DNA from: Bacteroidaceae bacterium
GTDB taxonomy: Bacteria > Bacteroidota > Bacteroidia > Bacteroidales > Bacteroidaceae
Direction: 5' to 3'
Assembly: GCA_017546785.1 (NCBI GenBank)
Contig: JAFYRW010000046.1
Span: 34,675-98,674 of the forward strand
Length of the DNA: 64,000 bases
In this document: in pieces, positions 1 through 7,955 of the stretch
How the letters are laid out: every line of letters starts with the position of its first letter
Numbering within the stretch: the first letter of the stretch is position 1
The notes under the pieces: generated by a model
The model's database searches: none
What the model was told of the DNA's origin: nothing
The model's input: only the letters and a program-made list of their open reading frames with translations
Translations under genes and position numbers: made by a program

Positions 1-1014
1 GGAGAGCTTGTAGACCCGTTCGAGGGGATGCTCGACCTTGAGGAGAGAATCATACGCACCCCTCTTGAGCCGGGAATAACATTCTCCGACGACCCTCTGC
101 GTATGCTGCGCTGCGTACGATTCGCCACACAGCTTAATTTTTATATAGAAGACGAGACATTCGAGGCTCTGTGCGAGAATAAGGAGCGTATAAGAATCAT
201 CACCCGCGAACGCATAAACGAGGAACTTAACAAGATATTACTCTCGCCAATACCCTCAAAAGGATTCATCGAGCTTGACCGTTGCGGCATTCTCGACATT
301 ATATTCCCGCAGCTGACAGCCCTGCAGGGCGTAGAGGTAAGGAACGGACAGGGACACAAGGAGATGTTCTACCACACGCTCGAGGTGCTCGACAATGTCG
401 CAAAAAAGAGCAACGACCTTTGGTTGCGCTGGGCAGCCCTGCTACACGATATCGGCAAGCCTCGCACCAAGCGTTGGGACCCCATACAAAAGTGGACATT
501 CCACAATCACAATGCCGTAGGCGAAAAGATGGTGAGCCGCATATTCAAGGAGTTCAAGATGCCACTGAACGAAAAGATGCGTTACGTGGCAAAGCTCGTA
601 GGACTGCATATGCGTCCTATTGTCATTGCCGATAGTGAGGTAACCGACTCGGCGGTACGCCGACTGCTCTTTGATGCCGGCGACGACATTGACGACCTTA
701 TGACATTGTGTGAGGCCGACATTACATCAAAGAACGAGGTTCGCAAGCAGCGCTTCCTGAACAATTTCCAGATTGTACGACAGAAGCTCAAAGACCTTGA
801 GGAACGCGACCGCATACGCAATTTCCAGCCACCAGTGAACGGAGGCGAGATTATGGAGTTGTTCGACCTACAGCCTTGCGACACCATCGGCAAGCTGAAG
901 AGCGAGGTAAAGGACGCTATTCTCGACGGCATAATACCCAACGAGCACGACGCGGCACTGCAGTTCATCATTGAGAGAGCGGCAAGCATAGGACTGTCGG
1001 TTGTAAAGAAGTAG
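1..1014 (+). CDS. cca: CCA tRNA nucleotidyltransferase, HD domain type (5' truncated by window)
   Basis: The reading frame is open from base 1, so the start and the N-terminal nucleotidyltransferase active site lie outside the window. What remains begins GELVDPFEGMLDLEERIIRT, the end of the poly(A) polymerase head domain, followed by the RNA-binding helical part (DDPLRMLRCVRFA) and an HD domain with LLHDIGKP about 150 residues in. The family adds or repairs the 3' CCA of tRNA; this fits the two tRNA genes in the window, neither of which encodes CCA. The HD domain form is common in Bacteroidetes and often carries phosphohydrolase activity. Family assignment is secure; whether it is a CCA enzyme rather than a plain poly(A) polymerase rests on lineage knowledge. 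Confidence 0.93.
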   Translation, partial: GELVDPFEGMLDLEERIIRTPLEPGITFSDDPLRMLRCVRFATQLNFYIEDETFEALCENKERIRIITRERINEELNKILLSPIPSKGFIELDRCGILDIIFPQLTALQGVEVRNGQGHKEMFYHTLEVLDNVAKKSNDLWLRWAALLHDIGKPRTKRWDPIQKWTFHNHNAVGEKMVSRIFKEFKMPLNEKMRYVAKLVGLHMRPIVIADSEVTDSAVRRLLFDAGDDIDDLMTLCEADITSKNEVRKQRFLNNFQIVRQKLKDLEERDRIRNFQPPVNGGEIMELFDLQPCDTIGKLKSEVKDAILDGIIPNEHDAALQFIIERAASIGLSVVKK

Positions 1015-1094
1015 ACACAATAGGCATATTCATATTGCAACCCAGTTCCGTCTTTTTTACAATATCTTTGTTCCATAGAACCAACAGATACAAA

Positions 1095-2330
1095 ATGAAA
1101 AGAGTACTCATAATAACATATATTCTTTTAGGTGCAATTGCAGCAAAGGCACAATCGCTCACGTACGACCATTATATGGAGTGCGTGCTTAACAATAACA
1201 CCGCTCTTGTTGCACGCAATATGGACATTGACATTGCAAAGGCGGCGGTAACAGGCAGCAAGGTATTCAACGACCCCTCGTTGGCAGTAGAATATACCAA
1301 CAACGAAGATTGGAGCAAGAATTTGGGGCAGAGCATTGCCGCGCAGTTGAGCCACACATTCACCTTTGGTGTACGCAGAGCGGGAATAAGCCTCGCAAAG
1401 AAAGAGTTCGAAGCAACAAAGGCTGTACTATACAACTACATACGTAACCTTCACGCCGAGGCATCGACAGCCTATCTGCAGCATCTGAGAGCAAAATATC
1501 TGCTGGAGACAGCCCGCAGACGCGAAGAGTATATGACACAGCTTGCACAGAGCGACAGCCTGCGATTCACACGCGGAGAGATTGCAAAGACTGCGTGGAT
1601 AGAAACACGAATGGCCGCCGGCCTTACACGCAACGAGCGTCTGTCGGCCGAGGCGGAATATCGCAACAGCGCAATAACATTGGGCTACTATATGGGTAAT
1701 ATCAGCAATGCGCAGCACATAACGGCCCACGGCACATTAGAGGAGGAGAGCATTCAGTTAGAATCCATCGACACATATATAACACGAGCGTTAGAGCATC
1801 GCGGCGACCTTTTTGCAGCCCTATACAATGTAGAGATTGCCGAGGCCGAGAAGCGTCTCAACAGCGCCCGCCGCCGCATCGACCTTGAGCTCTCTTTGGG
1901 AGCAGAATACAACTTTGCCGACCCGTCGTTTACCCATCTTGTCGTAGGAGCGGCTATCCCTCTTAAATTCTCAAATATAAACAAAGGAGCGCGCAACATT
2001 GACAGGGCAAAGGTGGAAAAGGCCAACAGGGAGCTTGCCGACACACGTCTGCAGATAGGAAGCGAGATTATGCAGGCATACAGCAACTGCATAATAGCCG
2101 AGGAGCAGACAAGGACATTCACCCGAGGATTGCTCGAGGAGACTGCCGAGCTTCTCAATAGCAAGCGCAAGGCATACGAGCAGGGAGAAATATCTTTTGT
2201 AGAATTCATTGAGACCGAGCGCAGCGAGAATATGATGCAGGAGGAGTACATCAACGCACTCTACAACAAAGCTCTCTGCTGGGTAGAATTACAGAAATGC
2301 GTCGGTTACAATTTACAGGAGAAAAGATAA
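1095..2330 (+). CDS. TolC family outer membrane protein
   Basis: This is a 411-residue protein with signal peptide MKRVLIITYILLGAIAAKAQ, which fixes the start at 1095 rather than at an ATG 60 bases upstream. Long alpha-helical stretches (residues about 80-210 and 290-400) with two similar halves are typical of outer-membrane efflux channels of the TolC/CzcC family, which form a trimeric barrel and periplasmic tunnel. The usual membrane-fusion and inner-membrane pump partners are not adjacent, so the exported substrate is unknown. A hairpin terminator follows directly. The gene seems to be transcribed alone. Confidence 0.85.
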   Translation: MKRVLIITYILLGAIAAKAQSLTYDHYMECVLNNNTALVARNMDIDIAKAAVTGSKVFNDPSLAVEYTNNEDWSKNLGQSIAAQLSHTFTFGVRRAGISLAKKEFEATKAVLYNYIRNLHAEASTAYLQHLRAKYLLETARRREEYMTQLAQSDSLRFTRGEIAKTAWIETRMAAGLTRNERLSAEAEYRNSAITLGYYMGNISNAQHITAHGTLEEESIQLESIDTYITRALEHRGDLFAALYNVEIAEAEKRLNSARRRIDLELSLGAEYNFADPSFTHLVVGAAIPLKFSNINKGARNIDRAKVEKANRELADTRLQIGSEIMQAYSNCIIAEEQTRTFTRGLLEETAELLNSKRKAYEQGEISFVEFIETERSENMMQEEYINALYNKALCWVELQKCVGYNLQEKR

Positions 2331-2349
2331 AAAGAATCCCACTTTACAG

Positions 2350-2389
2350 ACAAAAATGTCCCGCACTCAACAGTGCGGAACATTTTTGT
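2350..2389. terminator. Bidirectional terminator between tolC-like and Fur-family genes
   Basis: An inverted repeat with arms ACAAAAATGT and ACATTTTTGT plus a GC core (CCGCAC/GTGCGG) lies between two convergent genes. It overlaps the stop codon of the minus-strand gene. A- and T-rich flanks on both sides suit termination in both directions. Confidence 0.8.
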
Positions 2390-2808
2390 TATCTACTAGA
2401 GCATTCGCTGCATATACCTTTTACCATATAATTCAGCGAGTGCAATTCAAAGCCTTCTGGAAGGGCTATCACTGGTACTTTTGTCTCCTTAAAACAATAG
2501 GTGCGTCTGCACCTCAGGCAATAGAAATGAGGGTGCATATCATCGACCGAGCAATGATGCTCGTTATCGCAAAACTCGTAACGAGTCCACCCGCTGCCAT
2601 CCTCTATGCAATGCACAAGATGCTGTTCATTAAAAAGGCTCAGCGCACGGAAGATGGAAGATTTTGGTACTGTAGGCAGCAGCTCCTCAAGTTCCGACAG
2701 CGATAATGGTGACGAAGCGCCCGACAATTTATTGGCAACCAACAGACGTACAGCCGTGGGACGAATATTCTTTGCAAGCAAGCGCTTTTCTATATTATGA
2801 TTCTCCAT
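2389..2808 (-). CDS. Fur family transcriptional regulator (first copy)
   Basis: This is a 139-residue protein starting MENHNIEKRLLAKNIRPTAVR. It has the N-terminal winged helix (about 10-80, with VPKSSIFRALSLF as recognition helix) and a C-terminal dimerisation domain with two CxxC pairs (CLRC near residue 100 and CSEC near the end) expected to hold structural zinc, plus a His-rich stretch (CDNEHHCSVDDMHPHFYC). It is closest in look to Zur/Fur repressors; the metal sensed cannot be decided. The frame stays open upstream through the tRNA-Arg gene, but the ATG at 2806-2808 matches the family N-terminus. A TATTTTTG -7 box lies upstream at 2845-2852. Confidence 0.88.
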   Translation of the reverse strand: MENHNIEKRLLAKNIRPTAVRLLVANKLSGASSPLSLSELEELLPTVPKSSIFRALSLFNEQHLVHCIEDGSGWTRYEFCDNEHHCSVDDMHPHFYCLRCRRTYCFKETKVPVIALPEGFELHSLNYMVKGICSECSSR

Positions 2809-2857
2809 AATCAATTTTTGTGCGCTAAAATAATACAAAGCAGACAAAAATAAAAAA

Positions 2858-2885
2858 ACATTGGCAAAGAATCCCTTGCCAATGT
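2858..2885 (-). terminator. Terminator of tRNA-Arg
   Basis: Perfect 10-bp stem (ACATTGGCAA/TTGCCAATGT) followed on the minus strand by a run of seven T. It lies 5 bases after the tRNA 3' end. Confidence 0.85.
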
Positions 2886-2889
2886 CAAG

Positions 2890-2961
2890 TACTCCCGACG
2901 AGAATCGAACTCGTATCCCAGCTTTAGGAGAGCCGTATTCTATCCATTGAACTACGAGAGC
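2890..2961 (-). tRNA. tRNA-Arg (anticodon CCT)
   Basis: The minus strand folds into a complete cloverleaf: acceptor GCTCTCG/CGGGAGT, D stem GTTC/GAAT, anticodon stem CGGCT/AGCTG with loop CTCCTAA (anticodon CCT, reading AGG), and T stem ACGAG/CTCGT with loop TTCGATT. Discriminator A is followed by CTT, so CCA is added after transcription. A TATCTTCG -7 box lies upstream at 2999-3006. Confidence 0.95.
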
Positions 2962-2998
2962 AGAAACCCGACCGAAGAGGGGTCGATTATTTCGTGTG

Positions 2999-3006
2999 CG
3001 AAGATA
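2999..3006 (-). promoter_or_regulatory. -7 promoter box of tRNA-Arg
   Basis: TATCTTCG on the minus strand, a one-base variant of the Bacteroidetes -7 consensus TAnnTTTG, 38 bases before the mature tRNA 5' end. No clear -33 TTTG was found. Confidence 0.5.
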
Positions 3007-3144
3007 CAACATTCTTTTATAATATGCGAATTTTAGTTCCAAATTCCCCTATCACATACGTTAAACGGCATTAACAAAAGATTGTTCAATGTTATATTCG
3101 TTTAAATAAGCAACAAGATAGAGGCGTGTAAAGAACAAAATTAC

Positions 3145-3152
3145 TATCTTCG
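3145..3152 (+). promoter_or_regulatory. -7 promoter box of the TPR gene
   Basis: TATCTTCG, a TAnnTTTG variant, ending 16 bases before the start codon; the leader would be very short. Confidence 0.45.
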
Positions 3153-3168
3153 CACAAAATAAAGAAGA

Positions 3169-3993
3169 ATGAGAGTTTTAATTGTAACACTGCTGTTCTT
3201 TGTTGCCTTTACAGCCACAGCACAGGATTCCGCATATGACAAGCTTTACTGCGAAGGTACCGAGGCGCTTAAGAATAAAGACTACAAAAGCGCAATATCG
3301 ATATTCCTGAACACCATCAGCATAAGCCCCAAAAACCCGTTGAACGAATATGCCTATTCCAATTTAGCATACGCATACGAGCAGGAGGGCAACCTTAACG
3401 AGGCGCTGCTATCGTACAGCAAGGCATTGGATATTAACCCCGCATCGGTAAAGACATTGTCCCAGCGGGCAAAAATTCTTATGCTTATGGACCAGATTGA
3501 CGCTGCATTGTCCGACTACAACAGCATACTGCAGATTGAGCCAAAAAACAGTTCGGCACTATTCTTTAGAGCATATATCTACAGCCGCGACAAAGAGTAC
3601 GACAAGGCAATAGCCGACTATCACGTACTGCTTGCGCAGGAGCCCGACAACGACAAGGTGCGCCTGTCACTTGCACTCCTCTATCGCAAAAGCGGATACA
3701 TAAACGAATGCACAATGCTGCTGGAGCAGCTTATCGAGGAGCACCCCACCAATGCCGAATATTATATTGTACGCAGCAATATAGAGCGTGAGGACAAGCG
3801 CACGATGCTTGCCATAATAGACGCCGAAAAGGCTATCGAGCTTGCCCCGAACAACCCCGAATATCGCGTAACCCTTGCCGAGCTTCTGATTGAGAGCGGC
3901 GACAAGAAAGCTGCAAGAGAGTCGCTCGAGAGTGCTTTGTCGCTGGGATACGACAAGGAAACCATCATATATCTTTACAATAAATGCCGATAA
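3169..3993 (+). CDS. Secreted tetratricopeptide repeat protein
   Basis: A 274-residue protein with signal peptide MRVLIVTLLFFVAFTATAQ and then about seven consecutive TPR units (for example NEALLSYSKALDINP, DAALSDYNSILQIEP, DKAIADYHVLLAQEP, AIIDAEKAIELAPNNP). TPR solenoids mediate protein-protein contacts; no catalytic domain is present. It is predicted to be periplasmic or outer-membrane associated. Function is unknown and neighbours give no clue: the AraC-type gene downstream has its own promoter. Confidence 0.85.
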   Translation: MRVLIVTLLFFVAFTATAQDSAYDKLYCEGTEALKNKDYKSAISIFLNTISISPKNPLNEYAYSNLAYAYEQEGNLNEALLSYSKALDINPASVKTLSQRAKILMLMDQIDAALSDYNSILQIEPKNSSALFFRAYIYSRDKEYDKAIADYHVLLAQEPDNDKVRLSLALLYRKSGYINECTMLLEQLIEEHPTNAEYYIVRSNIEREDKRTMLAIIDAEKAIELAPNNPEYRVTLAELLIESGDKKAARESLESALSLGYDKETIIYLYNKCR

Positions 3994-4057
3994 TATTCTG
4001 TTGTTAAGATTTTTTCAAAAAAAACCGAAAAAGCTATAGCGTTAAAAAGAATAATCA

Positions 4058-4065
4058 TATATTTG
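4058..4065 (+). promoter_or_regulatory. -7 promoter box of the AraC-type/AlkD-like operon
   Basis: TATATTTG matches TAnnTTTG exactly, 23 bases before the preferred ATG at 4089. Confidence 0.6.
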
Positions 4066-4088
4066 TATCAACATTGGAATTTAACGCT

Positions 4089-4523
4089 ATGACAAACGTC
4101 GCACACACACCTTACAACATTAAGGAAAAAACTGAGAAGAACGCAACCTACCGCTCTCTAATAAGAGCGGAGCTTGCCGATGAATTGTACGAAAAAATTC
4201 TCAATATCATTGTTATCGAGAAGAGATACCGCGACAAGGATTTTTCGGCAAAGGAGCTTGCGGCAACGCTATCAACAAACACCCGATATATCTCGGCTGT
4301 AATAAATTCGCGCTTCAACACAAATTTCTCGTGTCTGATAAACGAGTATCGCGTAAAGGAGGCTATGCACAAGATGTCCGACAAGCGTTATACCGAAATG
4401 ACAATCGAGGAAATTGGACTGTCGGTAGGTTTTTCTAACCGTCAGTCGTTCTATGCCTCTTTCTACCGAATTATGGGCGAGACACCCAACAATTACCGCA
4501 AGAGACATTTACCGGTAAAATAA
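4089..4523 (+). CDS. Short AraC-family HTH regulator without sensor domain
   Basis: The protein is 144 residues (MTNVAHTPYN start). The C-terminal 100 residues form an AraC/XylS double helix-turn-helix: FSAKELAATLSTNTRYISAVI for the first and MTIEEIGLSVGFSNRQSFYASF for the second, ending in the family motif GETPNNYRKRH. There is no N-terminal effector domain, only about 45 residues of lead-in. An ATG 15 bases upstream is in frame but would sit at the predicted transcription start, so 4089 is preferred. It is followed after 9 bases by an AlkD-like gene, which suggests co-transcription. The signal it senses is unknown. Confidence 0.85.
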   Translation: MTNVAHTPYNIKEKTEKNATYRSLIRAELADELYEKILNIIVIEKRYRDKDFSAKELAATLSTNTRYISAVINSRFNTNFSCLINEYRVKEAMHKMSDKRYTEMTIEEIGLSVGFSNRQSFYASFYRIMGETPNNYRKRHLPVK

Positions 4524-4532
4524 TTAGTTAAG

Positions 4533-5189
4533 ATGGAGCAGGATATTCACCAACAGATATTGGAGATTAAGAAAAGTCTCAGGCTGTCGATGAACGGAGT
4601 CGTGTCGGCCCACTATCGCAAGCAGGGGCTCGACTACAAAATAAATTTTGGAGTCGAGATTCCGCGTATCAAAGGTATTGCGGCAAATTTCGACAAGAAC
4701 AAGGAGCTTGCCATTGCCTTGTGGAAAGAGAACATAAGAGAGTGCAAGATGCTTGCCATATTCCTTATGCCTGCCGACAAATTTACCATCGATGAGGCCG
4801 AGGAGTGGATTGCATCGGCCCGATTCACCGAGATTGCCGACAATATAGTAATTAACCTGCTGCCGAAAGAGGCAAGCGTATGCGGCAAGGCTCTTGAATG
4901 GATAGAGAGTAAAGAGGGGCTCTTCCCATATTGCGGATATATGCTCTTTGCCCGAATATTCCGAGAAGGCATAAGCATCGGCAAAGAGGAGCAGCGTTAC
5001 ATAGACAATGCTATCGCCCACCTTGACTGCGACTCGGGAAAAGTGCTTCAAGGATGCATATATACCTCTTTGCAACGTTTCATTGAGTGCGACGAAGAGG
5101 CCAATATCCACAAGATTAGAGAGGCCACAAAAAGCACAGCGGACAGCAAAGATTCCATTGTAGAAAGGCTATTGCAACAATACGAATAG
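4533..5189 (+). CDS. DNA alkylation repair (AlkD-like) HEAT-repeat protein
   Basis: The protein has 218 residues. It matches the AlkD/AlkC-like alpha-helical superfamily: N-terminal SLRLSMNG, then YKINFGVEIPRIKGIA, LWKENIRECKMLAIFLMP and further helical repeats. AlkD enzymes excise N3/N7-alkylated purines; this shorter Bacteroidetes version retains the HEAT-like scaffold, but I cannot confirm the catalytic Trp/Asp set. The gene lies 9 bases after the AraC-type gene and is probably in its operon, which gives a possible regulator-repair pair. It could alternatively be a non-enzymatic DNA-binding relative. Confidence 0.7.
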   Translation: MEQDIHQQILEIKKSLRLSMNGVVSAHYRKQGLDYKINFGVEIPRIKGIAANFDKNKELAIALWKENIRECKMLAIFLMPADKFTIDEAEEWIASARFTEIADNIVINLLPKEASVCGKALEWIESKEGLFPYCGYMLFARIFREGISIGKEEQRYIDNAIAHLDCDSGKVLQGCIYTSLQRFIECDEEANIHKIREATKSTADSKDSIVERLLQQYE

Positions 5190-5273
5190 AACAAGCATAA
5201 AATATACAACATTTTTTTAGTAAAAGTTCAATAAAAAAGAGCATATACCCATCATATTATATAAAAAAAGAGG

Positions 5274-5281
5274 TAACTTTG
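5274..5281 (+). promoter_or_regulatory. -7 promoter box of the Fur-purA operon
   Basis: TAACTTTG, an exact TAnnTTTG, ends 16 bases before the Fur-family ATG. Confidence 0.6.
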
Positions 5282-5297
5282 CAAGCATCACAAGACA

Positions 5298-5765
5298 ATG
5301 GATAGCAACAAAATCGAAGAGACGGTAAAACAACTTTTCACGGAACATCTAAAGGAGAACAAACTCCGACGGACTCCGGAACGCTATGCCATTTTAAAGG
5401 CTATCTACTCCATAAACGGCTGTTTCGAGATTGAGGAACTGCAGAAATATCTGGAGGAGAAAGAGAAATTCAGAGTGAGCCGCGCCACTGTATACAACAC
5501 TATAGCACTGCTCACAAACGCCAATCTTGTAATACACCATCAGTTTGGCACCGTATCGAAATACGAGAAGTGCTTCGGCACAGAAAAGAGCTATATGGTG
5601 TGTACAAAATGCGGTAAGCTGACAGAAACGAACAATATAAACATAAAAGAAAACATAACAACCAATATAAAGAAGTTTCATTTAACTCACTACTCTCTTT
5701 ATCTTTACGGACTATGCCCTAAATGCTACCAGACGACAAAGAGACGCAGATTAAAGACAAAATGA
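5298..5765 (+). CDS. Fur family transcriptional regulator (second copy)
   Basis: A 155-residue protein with a winged helix (LRRTPERYAILKAIY and VSRATVYNTIALLTNANLV as recognition helix) and a dimer domain with two CxxC pairs (CTKC and CPKC). It lacks the His-rich loop seen in the copy at 2.4-2.8 kb: the expected region reads FGTVSKYEKCFGTEKSY. The tail is basic (KRRRLKTK). Its TGA overlaps the purA ATG (ATGA), so the two genes are likely translated together. The metal or peroxide specificity cannot be read from the sequence. Confidence 0.9.
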   Translation: MDSNKIEETVKQLFTEHLKENKLRRTPERYAILKAIYSINGCFEIEELQKYLEEKEKFRVSRATVYNTIALLTNANLVIHHQFGTVSKYEKCFGTEKSYMVCTKCGKLTETNNINIKENITTNIKKFHLTHYSLYLYGLCPKCYQTTKRRRLKTK

Positions 5766-7039
5766 AAATTATGAAAAAGAATATCGACGTACTTTTGGGT
5801 CTCCAGTGGGGAGACGAGGGAAAAGGCAAAATTGTAGATGTACTGACACCTAAATACGATGTTGTTGCCCGTTTCCAGGGTGGTCCCAACGCTGGACACA
5901 CATTGGAATTCGGCGGCAAGAAGTTTGTATTGCGCTCAATTCCTTCGGGTATTTTCCAGGGAGGTCAGACAAATATCATTGGTAACGGAGTAGTGCTCGA
6001 CCCAGCTCTCTTCAAAGCCGAAGCTGTTGAGCTCGAGAAGGCAGGCTACGACCTTCGCAAGAATCTTTTCATCTCAAAGAAGGCGCATCTTATACTCCCC
6101 ACCGGACGTATTCTCGATGCTGCATACGAGGCTGCAAAGGGTGATGCAAAGGTTGGTACTACCGGTAAGGGTATTGGCCCCACATACACCGACAAGATTA
6201 GCCGTAACGGATTGCGCGTAGGCGACATTCTCGAGAATTTCGAGACAAAATATGCACAGGCAAAGGCTCGTCACGAGCAGATTCTCAAGAGCCTTGAATA
6301 CTCTTACGACCTTGGTGAACTCGAGGTTAAATGGATGGAGGGCATTGAGTACCTTAAGAATTTCCGCCTCATCGACAGCGAGCAGATGATCAACGACCTT
6401 ATGAACGAGGGCAAGAGTGTGCTCGGAGAGGGTGCACAAGGCAGTATGCTCGACATTGACTTTGGCAGCTACCCCTTCGTTACATCGTCTAACACAGTGT
6501 GCGCAGGAGCTTGTACCGGATTAGGCATTGCCCCCAACAGAATAGGCAACGTCTATGGTATCACAAAGGCATATTGCACACGCGTAGGTGCCGGTCCCTT
6601 CCCCACAGAACTATTCGACGAGGTTGGTGCCGAAATGCGCGACAGAGGCCACGAATACGGAGCCGTTACAGGACGCGAGCGTCGTTGTGGCTGGATTGAC
6701 CTTGTAGCACTCAAATATACCATTATGGTAAATGGTGTAACACACCTTATCCTTATGAAGAGCGACGTACTCGACACATTCCCCACAATCAAGGCTTGTG
6801 TTGCTTACAAGAAGGAGGGCGAAACACTCACACACCTTCCCTACGACATTGAGGGAGTAGAGCCTGTATACGAGGAGATCAAAGGCTGGCAGTGCGACCT
6901 TACAAAGATTACACGCGAGGAGGATCTTCCTCAGGCATTTATCGACTATGTAAAATACCTTGAGGATAAATTGGGCGTTCCTGTAAAATATATCTCTATA
7001 GGACCCGACCGCGATCAGACCATCGAGCGCGCAATCTGA
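5762..7039 (+). CDS. purA: Adenylosuccinate synthetase
   Basis: This enzyme joins IMP and aspartate using GTP, the first committed step to AMP. The N-terminus carries GLQWGDEGKGKIVD (P-loop) and GGPNAGHT, with KVGTTGKGIGPTYTDK and GITKAYCTRVGAGPFPTE further on, and it ends with the usual GVPVKYISIGPDRDQTI. The length of about 425 residues is normal. The start was placed at 5762, where ATG overlaps the upstream Fur stop; a second ATG at 5771 is equally compatible with the family N-terminus. A strong hairpin follows the stop. Confidence 0.98.
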   Translation: MKIMKKNIDVLLGLQWGDEGKGKIVDVLTPKYDVVARFQGGPNAGHTLEFGGKKFVLRSIPSGIFQGGQTNIIGNGVVLDPALFKAEAVELEKAGYDLRKNLFISKKAHLILPTGRILDAAYEAAKGDAKVGTTGKGIGPTYTDKISRNGLRVGDILENFETKYAQAKARHEQILKSLEYSYDLGELEVKWMEGIEYLKNFRLIDSEQMINDLMNEGKSVLGEGAQGSMLDIDFGSYPFVTSSNTVCAGACTGLGIAPNRIGNVYGITKAYCTRVGAGPFPTELFDEVGAEMRDRGHEYGAVTGRERRCGWIDLVALKYTIMVNGVTHLILMKSDVLDTFPTIKACVAYKKEGETLTHLPYDIEGVEPVYEEIKGWQCDLTKITREEDLPQAFIDYVKYLEDKLGVPVKYISIGPDRDQTIERAI

Positions 7040-7057
7040 TAGATTCCGAATAAGCAT

Positions 7058-7091
7058 AAACCTGCAGGCAAAGAATTTTGTCTGCAGGTTT
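7058..7091 (+). terminator. Hairpin after purA
   Basis: AAACCTGCAG pairs with CTGCAGGTTT and the stem continues inward (CAAA/TTTG). The T run after it is short, so it may be a weak terminator or a 3'-end stabiliser. Confidence 0.6.
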
Positions 7092-7170
7092 CCGCAACTT
7101 TATAGATAACCCATTTTCGCCAGAGAAAAGAAAAATGGCCGTTATTTTGTTTTAATGTAAAAAAGAGAGT

Positions 7171-7929
7171 ATGAACATAGAATTCCTTACAATATTTGCA
7201 CAGTCCGTAGGATACTACTCCAACGGCAGCAGCGGTGCGGTAGGCTACAACTTCACCTATCTTATACTCTTTGCAGGGATTGCCATAGTAAGTTTCATCG
7301 TACAGCAGAACCTGCAGAGCAAGTTCGAGAGATTCTCAAAGATGTATTTGGGCAACGGAATGACCGGACGCGATATTGCACTTAAGATGCTACACGACAA
7401 CGGCATATACGACGTACAGGTAATAAGCACTCCGGGACATCTCACCGACCACTACGACCCTATCAAAAAGACAGTGAACCTAAGCGACGCTGTTTATAAC
7501 GCATCGAGCATTGCCGCGGCAGCCGTTGCTGCGCACGAGTGCGGTCACGCCCTGCAGCACGCAAAGGCCTATGCTCCGCTTAAATTGCGCTCGGCAATTG
7601 TGCCTGCTGTATCGTTCGCATCGAACTATATGTCGTGGATTTTGCTCATCGGCATCCTTACCGTTGAGAGCTTCCCAGGAATATTGCTTGCAGGAATAGC
7701 GCTTTTTGCAATGACAACATTCTTCAGCTTTGTAACATTGCCTGTTGAGATTGATGCCAGCCGCAGAGCCCTCGCTTGGCTGTCGTCTGCAGGAATAACA
7801 AACAGAAGCAATCAAGGAGCAGCGAATAGCGCATTGCGTTCGGCAGCATACACATACGTTGTAGCGGCACTATCGTCGCTCGCAACATTAGTTTATTATA
7901 TAATGATTTATTTGGGCCGCCGCGAATAG
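7171..7929 (+). CDS. Neutral zinc metallopeptidase, membrane bound (YugP family)
   Basis: The protein has 252 residues. The HEXXH-type motif HECGH is at residues 122-126 ([15 protein letters not shown]), with a transmembrane helix before it (about 30-46) and two or three after it (about 145-190 and 225-248). The family is PF04298 (YugP), membrane metallopeptidases of uncertain substrate. The downstream sequence [15 protein letters not shown] contains the third zinc-ligand region (E-x-x-A-S-x-R-A) typical of the family. It is followed by hisS after 26 bases and may share its transcript. Confidence 0.9.
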   Translation: MNIEFLTIFAQSVGYYSNGSSGAVGYNFTYLILFAGIAIVSFIVQQNLQSKFERFSKMYLGNGMTGRDIALKMLHDNGIYDVQVISTPGHLTDHYDPIKKTVNLSDAVYNASSIAAAAVAAHECGHALQHAKAYAPLKLRSAIVPAVSFASNYMSWILLIGILTVESFPGILLAGIALFAMTTFFSFVTLPVEIDASRRALAWLSSAGITNRSNQGAANSALRSAAYTYVVAALSSLATLVYYIMIYLGRRE

Positions 7930-7955
7930 GCCTACCACACACAACACAAAGAATA

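Noticed and set aside
2389..3042. A longer Fur-family protein starting at 3042
   Set aside because: The extension runs through the tRNA-Arg gene and its terminator; the family N-terminus fits the ATG at 2806-2808.
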